Below the pieces are notes generated by a model. It saw only the letters and a program-made list of their open reading frames with translations. It did no database searches and was not told the DNA's origin. Below are positions 52,826 to 61,294 of a DNA stretch of 64,000 nucleotides, in pieces (within the stretch, counting starts at the first letter, position 1; each line of letters starts with the position of its first letter). Origin of the DNA: Adineta ricciae (Eukaryota; Rotifera; Eurotatoria; Adinetida; Adinetidae). The translations under genes and the position numbers were made by a program. Where the stretch lies: contig CAJNOJ010000249.1 in assembly GCA_905250025.1 (NCBI GenBank), positions 62,001 through 126,000 on the forward strand, given 5' to 3'.

Positions 52826-54141
52826 TCGAGTATCTAAGCTTGAAACGTGTCAGATTTCTGATTACGATTAATGATCTAACTTGAAGTTGATTATCGATCT
52901 TCTCTTTACATGTAACAGAATGACTAATAGCTGTAGTTAACTAGGATATCTCTGTGTGCATGGCAGTCGCACTGATATCATCGTATGACATGTAAAATGA
53001 TAAGAGACAAAAAAAAACTACCCAGTGCAGCAGAGTATTTGTTCTCACGTATATTATAATCTGTCTCTTTCAGCAGATTTTATCAAAATATGAAGAATAA
53101 ATATTTATCACGACAAAAAAGTCAGGTTTCTCTTCTTTCTTTGATGCATAGTGTCCATAGTAGGCGGTATCATCTACCTTCTATTCAAGCGAAAAGGTTA
53201 AAAGCCTGCTCAACAAATTCTGTGAAGTGATAACCTTGTAACTTAAGCTTTCAAGAAGGTTTTGTTTGATATTTTGTACTATCTACAGACGATTGGTTAC
53301 CAAGTAGAGAATAGAAACGGAAGTCAGCGAAATTCATGTTTCGTGTTTGAATACAATGAATAGAAATGTATAGATTTGTTAGATTTGTTTATTTGCTTTG
53401 ATTATCATCTTCATTGATCGTATCTTGAAAATTTCTCCAAAACCTTTTTATTTCAACGGGTGAAACATGATATTGTAAGAAAGCTGTACACTATTGACAG
53501 TTTCTAGCATAATACATCGAACGCTGCGCACCGAACATTATACCATAAGAACGAAAATGCAATAAGATATGCAGTATTATGGAAATTGATTTCGCTGGTT
53601 TATAGAGTGTGTTATTTCATTTAGGGTGACAAATTATGCGAAAAAAATATTTCGTTTTTTGCCATGGATATTTGACAACGTATGAATATGTTTTCTAATT
53701 AAATATAAATTCATTCACCATTCTTGTTGACATTCTCTAGACAGCACGCCTCTATGCAACAAAGAGAAAAAATATCATTTTGATAATCTTTTAAAAGGAA
53801 CTATATGTTCAGTAGATAATGCACAACGAAACAACTATACATTTATCAATTTATCTTTAATGACACATTTGAGTAAATTATGAGTCATATGACAGTTTCA
53901 CTTTGGATACAGTGTCGACCAATGATTTGCATTGAATGTCGCCTATAAAGCCAGTGGGAGTACCGGCAATGATCGACATTCTTTTATTTATTCTTTGAAA
54001 ATGAGTTGCGAGTATTTATCAATAAACACCTACCTAATTAAGAGAATACATATGAAAGACTAGAATATAATCGGCTATTCGCATCTATTTTTCATTTAGA
54101 TTCATCTCATTCGAGTAGACGAGCACGTGAATTGAAGAATT
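52826..54141. other. Intergenic region
   Basis: About 1.3 kb of AT-rich DNA between divergent genes. I see no gene, repeat or RNA. Oligo-A runs and TATA-like words are common and uninformative. Confidence 0.4.
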
Positions 54142-54597
54142 ATGGTTAATGTAAAGTTCGATATCTCGATGCTTTTTCCAGTCAAACGTAACGACTATGC
54201 AGGATTTAAAATTTCGATGTGGTTTTTGATATTAATCAATATACCTCAAACGGTACGCAGCCTTATTCATGTGTTCTATCATGACAGTGGGGCTCAGTCT
54301 ATCGCGTCGATGGATATTAATGTTAAAGGTGGAAAAAATGCTGTCGCGCTTCTTGCTCAATGGGGTACAGCTCAATTGATCATGTCCTTGATTATATGGA
54401 TAGTGCTTTGGGGTTATAGAGAATTTATACCATTGATGATCGCTGAGATTTTAGTTGAACAAATACTCCGACTTGCAGTTGGTTATATGAAGCCTCTCGT
54501 TACTGTACATCGTCCACCAGGAGCAACAGGAACTTTCATTTTATTACCATTGTCCGCGATCATGTTAGTTTTGTCTTTGATACGCAATGAAAAATAA
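54142..54597 (+). CDS. Small four-helix membrane protein
   Basis: Intronless 151-aa protein with four hydrophobic segments: about 25-42, 70-92, 97-113 and 130-147. The loop between helices 1 and 2 carries FYHDSGAQSIASMDINVKGG. Helix 3 contains MIAEILVEQILRLAVGYMKP. The plan recalls bacterial integral membrane proteins of the DUF4345/DoxX-like kind, but I cannot place it with certainty. No signal peptide is needed. Codon use does not differ visibly from neighbours. Start at the first ATG; an A/T-rich 3' end with AATAAA follows the stop almost immediately. Confidence 0.6.
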   Translation: MVNVKFDISMLFPVKRNDYAGFKISMWFLILINIPQTVRSLIHVFYHDSGAQSIASMDINVKGGKNAVALLAQWGTAQLIMSLIIWIVLWGYREFIPLMIAEILVEQILRLAVGYMKPLVTVHRPPGATGTFILLPLSAIMLVLSLIRNEK

Positions 54598-55346
54598 ATT
54601 TTATAGAACTCGTTCTATTTTCTGCATTGAATTTATTGTCTGTGTGTCCACATAAAATGTTTGTGTTGAAGTGAAAGTATTACATGAACATGCATTTTCT
54701 TACTTGAACACTCATGTTGTTATGCATAGTTCTAGCATGACAGTATAAAATCAGCGAAGCAATCGAACCAAGCGAACGAGAATAGTTTATAGTGTTTATC
54801 TTTGATTAACTGATCTATAGGGCGAAAAAGTGCACTTTAGTACGTACCAAATTCGAAAGTACGAAGAAGTGCGAACTGAGTACGAACCGTAACAACGAAG
54901 TTTTTTCGCTTCTAACGTGAATTGCACAACTCAGTTGAAAGTACTTGTTGATTCCAAATTCTATTTTCGAACAACTTTCACCGGTTCTCAATACAACATG
55001 ATATGATGATAAATAAAAAAAGACCATTTTATTTTTTTTTCATATAGAATATTTCAGTGTTACTATACAAAGGATAGTATTTGTGTATAAGTGTTAATGA
55101 TGCAAACTATTTTGAGTACCGACGCAGGTGTTTAGCTCAAGAAATGACATTCAGTGTCCAGAAAGGAAACTATGATTTTCTTAAGTAAAAAAACTGAAAC
55201 ATGACAATATTATTTGTACAAGAACTTTTTTCTCATTCGATGTCAGTATATAAAAAACAACTATCCTTCATCAAACAAATCTAAGATACTCTCCTTTTTT
55301 GCAACTGGAAACAACATATTCATTACTATACTATACTGGAAGTAAA
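54598..55346. other. Intergenic region
   Basis: About 750 bp, AT-rich. Contains a TATA-like TATAAAAA near 55251, about 95 bp before the next start codon. No other feature. Confidence 0.4.
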
Positions 55347-57175
55347 ATGCATTTGCTTGTACTTCATCTTCTCGTTGTTCTTCCCGTAGTGAACACTTAT
55401 GTAGCAGTGAAAATTCTTCGTAGTTCGCTCTACTATCCTAATTCATCATGTGCTTTTATAAGAAATACAACGTGGACCCATAATGTTTCCATTGACACTT
55501 GTATTTGGGAATGCGTAAATGAACATGACTGTCAAACGGCGATCTATTATCACAATGAGAAGAACTGTTCTATGTTTTCCGAAATATGTGACACTGGTCG
55601 TGTTAATACGTCTGGCAATATTCGAGCAAGTGTTATTTGTTATCGAAAACATTACGGCAAGTTTTCTACTTTTTCTTTATAAAAGAGAATGAATATGTAC
55701 TTGCAGGTATTATCAGTACATGCTCTTCTACAGAGGGTAGAATTGCTGAACAGACAACAACTGTAACAATACTCACGTCCACAAACAGTATGTCAGTAAC
55801 AGTTTTGCAGGCACTCGGTACTAGGAAAAGAGCGACTTAGATTGGAATTATACATATGTTGTCTTATCTTACCTCACTGCACCAATGTTTTTTTTTTGTC
55901 ATAGATTCACCTGCGCCATTAATTAACGCGTTTTGGTCTTTCGATAACACGTCCTACGACAGAGATTTCAACTATAATTCGACACTCAACAATGCATCCT
56001 TCTGTCCATCTTCCATCACTGGACACGGCTCTGCACTATGCTTCAATGCTAGCCAAAAACAAGTACTTTCCATTAATCCTAACAATCATCTCAATCTTTC
56101 ATTCACAAGTTTTACATTTCACTATTGGATCTATCTCTATTCAACAGTTAGCAACGATCAAGGAATGATTGGACAATGTCAATCAATCAACCTCAACCAA
56201 TGCTTACATTTGACAATACGAGACAGCAAAGCTCGAATTAGTTTTAACATCAATCAGTGCACCGGTAACACAACTGTCAAAAATCAGACATGGTATCATT
56301 TGGCATATGTCTATGATTATTCACATGGTATACAGCTTGTTTATCTGAATGGTATGCTGGATTGTATCCAACAAGGTACAAATGCACCTCTCGCAATCAC
56401 CAATCCCAGTTCTATTCCACTGACGATCGGCTACACGGCTCCATTTAGTGGATGCTATTTCGATGGTGTCATCGATCATCTGACACTTGTTCAATGGCCG
56501 AAGAATGCCTCTGAGATTCTCGAACAAGCAACACTTGTTGCGCACTATGACTTTGATGATTCTTCTATCGATGATCACGGACCGAACGGAATATCTTCAC
56601 TCACTTCCAATACTACACTTACCAACAACTCTCTTCTCTTCAATTCAACATCATCCTATTTTCAGTCATCTGCTTTTGTCCTTCTCGCAATCGACAATCG
56701 TTCCTACTCGTTGTGTCTTTGGCTCAAGCCATTTCGAACAAACAATGTCACGATCTTACATGTCTATCAACGAAATCAGACCAATAGTGTCAAATGGTGT
56801 TCCATTCGTGTGTCACTCAATCAGCAAAGTCAACTTCGAGTGCAAGCTCGATCATCCACCGGGGTGGTCACTCTCCTAGGCCCTTCGATCGGTACCAATG
56901 TTTGGACACATGTTGTTCAAACTTATTCGTCGATCAACGGTATTCAGCTGTACATCAATGGTACATTCTATAACAAGTCATCATCGTCTGACTATCAAGG
57001 TCGATCAAAGCCAGTGACAATTCAACTGGGAGGAAGCTTATCGAACGGTACGAATGGATCATGCTTTGATTGGACAATCGATGACGACGAATATGAAGGA
57101 TGGATAGATGAATTTCGTGTTTATTCAAGAGAAGTGTCATCAAATGAGGTTCAAGCATTATCAATCAGAACATGA
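55347..57175 (+). CDS. Secreted PAN + tandem LamG/concanavalin-like protein
   Basis: Exons 55347-55656, 55707-55787 and 55905-57175 give 553 aa. The first intron uses a GC donor (GCAAGT) with a normal AG acceptor; using any nearby GT breaks the frame. Residues 1-17 are a signal peptide (MHLLVLHLLVVLPVVNT). Residues about 25-105 are PAN/apple-like (SSCAFIRN, CIWECVNEHDC, NCSMFSEIC). A Thr-rich linker on exon 2 follows. Then come two Laminin-G_3-type sandwiches, each starting with a W/Y-SFD-like strand (INAFWSFD; LVAHYDFDD) and containing WYHLAYVYD or WTHVVQTYS, GIQLVYLNG or GIQLYINGT and a closing IDEFRVYSREVS. Many N-glycosylation sites. Likely an extracellular glycan-binding protein. Confidence 0.8.
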
Positions 57176-57639
57176 ATTACTGATGAACGACGTCGCTTTG
57201 ATTGTTGTTTTGTTTCACGAAAGTCAGTGATTGCGATTTGTTGTTGTCTGTTATCCTTGACTATGACTAAACTTACTTTGGAGCAGGCTGTTCTTCAGTT
57301 GCGAGTTTGTATCTTACTCGGAAAAGTATGAACTGTTGGCAATTAATATAGAATACTCATTCAGTTGTAATCGTGCACATATACCTTCACACATATTTAG
57401 GGTTCAAACTAGGTTCTCATGTTACATTCGTTTCGTCGTTTATAGTATACTAAATCAAACAAAACTCACAGATGGCGTGCTCTCTATTTCTTAGATTGAT
57501 GAGCAATTGTTTTTAATTCCTTTTTTCCTGTCAAGTCGATACGAGTTGCGCCTTCACAGACTCAAGTATTTTTATCCTTATTAACGAAAAGGTGAGTGAC
57601 ACAAAAAATTTATGATGACGAAACTTCCTTGAACAATAT
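57176..57639. other. Intergenic region
   Basis: About 460 bp with no recognisable feature; T-rich. Confidence 0.3.
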
Positions 57640-57965
57640 GTTCAGCTTATGGATCGAATGATGCACAAGACAACGGCGCGAAGCATATGCTCGATCTAGA
57701 CATCTCAGAGCGAATGTTAAGCAAAGCAAAGGAAATGTCAACAGATAATACAATCATCTATCGTCAAGACAATTTGGAACAGCTCGAACTGTCTTCGAAT
57801 ACATATGATTTAGCTTACAGTTCATTAACTCTACATTACATCGAACACTTATCTCAGTTATCGAAGGCTATTTATCACCCATTGAGATCTGATGGATACT
57901 CTATATTCTCGTTAGAACATCCAATAATACTCCTAGTATCGATACAAAAGCCTCATCGAAAATAA
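57640..57965 (+). pseudogene. Methyltransferase fragment (class I, Methyltransf_11-like)
   Basis: About 108 codons read NGAKHMLDLDISERMLSKAK, YRQDNLEQLELSSNTYDLAY, SSLTLHYIEHLSQLSKAIYH, then SDGYSIFSLEHPI. These are motifs I (end), II and III of a SAM-dependent methyltransferase. The first half of motif I (the D-x-G-C-G loop) and the N-terminus are missing, and the frame ends soon after the EHPI strand. Part of the SAM pocket is gone, so it cannot be functional as read. Relatives with this exact order occur in bacteria and fungi, and in bdelloids as I recall. Confidence 0.65.
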
Positions 57966-58022
57966 AGTTCCTTATTTTTATATCAGTAGCGTGTATCTAC
58001 ACGAAGAAGCACTGTTCGTCGA

Positions 58023-59029
58023 TCATGCTCGAATAATGTAGTGAGTAGTTTGATAAGGCGGCATTATATCGACTGGTTGATTAGCACCTTGTGAACCGGT
58101 TGAGCCTTGTATTGTATGTGTGTGACTTCCATCCTGTTGTATCGTAACACCAGTATAGTCAGTGTCAATTTTATGAGTATGAGCGCCATTGTCGTTGCCA
58201 CCGCCTCCAGAGCTTTGCATAGAATAGGAACCACTAGAATAAGGCCCATGACCTGTTGATCCACTGTGATTATGTCCAGGATCTGTAATCGAATGCGCAT
58301 GTGTTCCACTAGAAAGTGTCGTCAATGAACCTTCGCTATGCGAATGAGCTGGTAATTGTGCCACTGTGATCGTCAGCGATGATGCACCTCCCAGAATGAA
58401 CGAATGACCACTACTGTCGTTGTTGCCCAATGGAAATCGACCACGAAAATCTGGCAAATTGAAAGTATCATTACCATTGCCCGATCCATACAGAGTGTCA
58501 ATCACATCAAACAAGTCACTATATGTCACTCGTGATACTTCTGATCCATCACAAAGTAACCAGCGGTAATAGGTTTTATTCAGAATTGAAAGATTACCCG
58601 CAAATAAAACGATAGAACCGGTAGGTATCTCTGAAACAGTCAGAATTCGAAAAACGATTACACATGTCAAGAAACGACTTACCGTATGGTGGTATTGTTC
58701 TTATGTCATTACGTGGAACTAACCAAAGTACAATGACAACACCTAGTGTTAGCAGATTTGACAGGACAGCTAATAGTAGACCTTGAAGACATGGATATAG
58801 ATACGAACAACACTTTGCTGATCTAATAAGTGAAATTTTCCGTTTTTCAAAACGAACACAAAATATTCGAATTTACTAACGTCTTTGGGAATGGGTCATC
58901 TCTATGTATTTGGTTGATGTCGACGGGCTCAGCACTACTACTAGCCCATGCGTTTCGATTTTCTAGACTCTCGAGAGAGGCAGTAGACCAATCGCTAATT
59001 CTTGGATACTGAGAATTGCTCGCGATCAT
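58023..59029 (-). CDS. Membrane-anchored phage tail-collar domain protein
   Basis: Exons 59029-58881, 58822-58683 and 58630-58023, with short GT-AG introns (phases 2 and 1), give 298 aa. Residues 1-50 are polar and presumably cytosolic. About 62-85 form one membrane helix (LLLAVLSNLLTLGVVIVLWL). From about residue 96 the ectodomain begins EIPTGSIVLFAGN, then YYRWLLCDGSEVSR, DLFDVIDTLYGSGNGNDTFN and LPDFRGRFPLGN. This is the Tail Collar domain (PF07484) of phage tails and bacterial microcystin-dependent proteins. A Ser/Gly/His-rich region with HSHSEG and HTHTIQ pairs follows, then the closing PPYQTTHYIIRA. A bacterial or phage-derived domain has gained introns and an animal-style anchor. Likely a cell-surface type II protein of unknown role. 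Confidence 0.85.
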
Positions 59030-59758
59030 AGTAAATTTGAACTCTTCTCGAAAAAGTACAGTCTAAAAGAAAAAATGAATGAATTTGCATCATTCTCTTG
59101 AATTTCATATATTCATATTGCGTTGTATCACTATAAATAAAGAGTACGTATATTCAATTTTGTTTTTTCGATTCTTTCTCGGTATGCAAATGAGCAACAG
59201 AATTGTAATATTACGATAGATTTTTCTCAGTGTATGTTAATTATGCTGAAACCATAGAAGTATCTCTTATCGATGGTGCCATGTCCGTTTGTCAGTTAGC
59301 TGAGTGAATAAAGGAAGAGAGAGGAATAGAAACATCGATTACTTTCTTCACTGAATTGCTATTTTTTTCAATATTTCAGTGAAATTTTTTCGTAAACTAC
59401 TCACATATAATTCTACTTATATTTTGAGTCGATGATTGAAAATCCTATGTTGGCTTGCTTCATTAATAGAGAGCAATATATTTTAACCATTTGAAAGGAA
59501 GTTTCCGATACAAATCTCGGATGTTTCAGTTGCATCGACTCGTAGTGTTGGGAACAAGTGTCAATACCTTTATGATGTAAAGAAAACAGAACCTTTCGTT
59601 CGTCGATATTTTATTTATTTCCAACTTTTCATAGGAAGTACAAAAGATATGCATACGTAAAGATGAGAAAGAATAGTAACTAGTATCTTCAAATTCTTAA
59701 TTTCATGAATTTTTCTGGTATTTTACGGCTAGTATTAGTATATATAGTTATTTGAGTA
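59030..59758. other. Intergenic region
   Basis: About 730 bp of AT-rich DNA between divergent features. Nothing recognised. Confidence 0.3.
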
Positions 59759-61012
59759 ATGAACGATAAGATCATCTCATTGTCAACAACATCGAAAATC
59801 TTTTGTTCTGCTTCTGAACAAATATGGTCACTTGATGATAACCAAATTGAAAGAGTGCCCTATCTATTTGCTTTAATATCATCAATAGAGTGTTTCCAAC
59901 CTATTCGCGATGAGAATGATTATTATCAATTATATCCTTGAATTCAGTCAACCTATTTCTCCTTTATTGTCGATTCAATTTCTTTCCATTCAATACGACA
60001 GCTATTCACACATTTGCCAAAGCAGTGTGATGTTATAGCAATCGTTGCACTTCTCGATTTTCTTTGTATTGCACCTCATTCAAGTCCAACATTTGAAGAA
60101 ATTGACTCAGTTTTCTTCTCAAGTTTAACATACAAACCTTCAATCAATGGTTATGTTCAAATTATTCGACCTATGGGAATGCAAGATATGGCTATTCGAT
60201 TTGCTTTTGCGTTAGTTAAAGAAGAATATGATTTGACTCGGCGTGATGTTATGGATCAAATCTATTGGTTTATTGTGTTCATCGAAAGTGCATACGAATT
60301 ATTTGGGCTCTGTCTTCGTCATCATATTTATCGTATTGCTGAACATTATTTCGCTCTTTTTAGTCGAGATCTCTTGGAACCACTTGAAAGGCTTATTTAA
60401 CCTACTGATAAAGGAATGATTACTGTTTTAACATCAATTGACGTTGATCTTTGTTACTATGGAAAACATGAACAAATACCTTCCATAAATGTATATAGGG
60501 AGCATTCACTGTTCTTAGGACAGGTAGAGTTCCTATGCGACTCTTCTTCATTTTTCTATCCACGATTCTACGGAAGGTCTTGGACCAGATAGAAACCAAC
60601 TCGGACTGGAGATGATATTCTGAAATCTGTTTACCGAACTGTTCTAGATAACACCTATGAACGATTGCAATCGCAATGCTGCAAATATTTAGTAGATGTC
60701 ATTCGTCGATATCAATTCTCTTGTCATAGACAGAAGATTTACAAGTCAATTTTATTCAGTATAATTAGTCATGAACAAGTAAGAACCAAAATAGACAAAC
60801 AGATTTTAGCGGAGTTGCGTAGATTGAAACCTGGTATAGAAGATAAACACTCTGAATTAGTGAGGGAATTACAAGGTTACGAACAAAGGGCTTTAGACAA
60901 TACGATGCCCAGAGTGCTGCGGTACTATGACAATTACCGAAATTCATTTCAGTTTGAACGCTGCCAAAACAAAACATTGATATACGAAACTGATATTGAA
61001 AAATATATATGA
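59759..61012 (+). pseudogene. Unidentified gene broken only by in-frame stops
   Basis: One reading frame stays protein-like for about 417 codons, interrupted by TGA (59939-59941), TAA (60398-60400) and TAG (60590-60592), and ends at TGA (61010-61012). No frame change is needed. Segments include KIFCSASEQIWSLDDNQIER, IRQLFTHLPKQCDVIAIV, FEEIDSVFFSSLTYKPSING, DMAIRFAFALVKEEYDLTRR, YGKHEQIPSI and LRRLKPGIEDKHSELVREL. The family is not recognised; it looks helical and cytosolic. All three stop types occur, so codon reassignment or selenocysteine is unlikely. Best read as a fairly young pseudogene. Confidence 0.6.
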
Positions 61013-61294
61013 AAGCAATTTGATCGTCCAACATATACGTCATCAGGAAACATTACGCAGAATTTATACAATAGCACAAAAACAAACCAATGAATGGGAG
61101 GAAACGCAGAAAGAAATTTTTGAATTGAATCATATCTCATAAACATAAGCAAATATTGAATCAAGAAAGGAGTTGTCACGTACTTTTTTATTACAAGAAG
61201 AAAATTTTCAACGCACAAATTCTTTTCCCTCTCTCTATCGAACCCGTTGATAATCACTAACAAAGAAAGCAATACACTGAAAGCGAAAAACGTA
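61013..61294. other. Convergent spacer
   Basis: About 280 bp between the relic and the receptor gene; no feature. Confidence 0.3.

Noticed and set aside
59759-61012. Selenoprotein or altered genetic code to explain the in-frame stops.
   Set aside because: All three stop codons occur in the same frame, and neighbouring intact genes end with normal stops, so recoding is not a sensible explanation.
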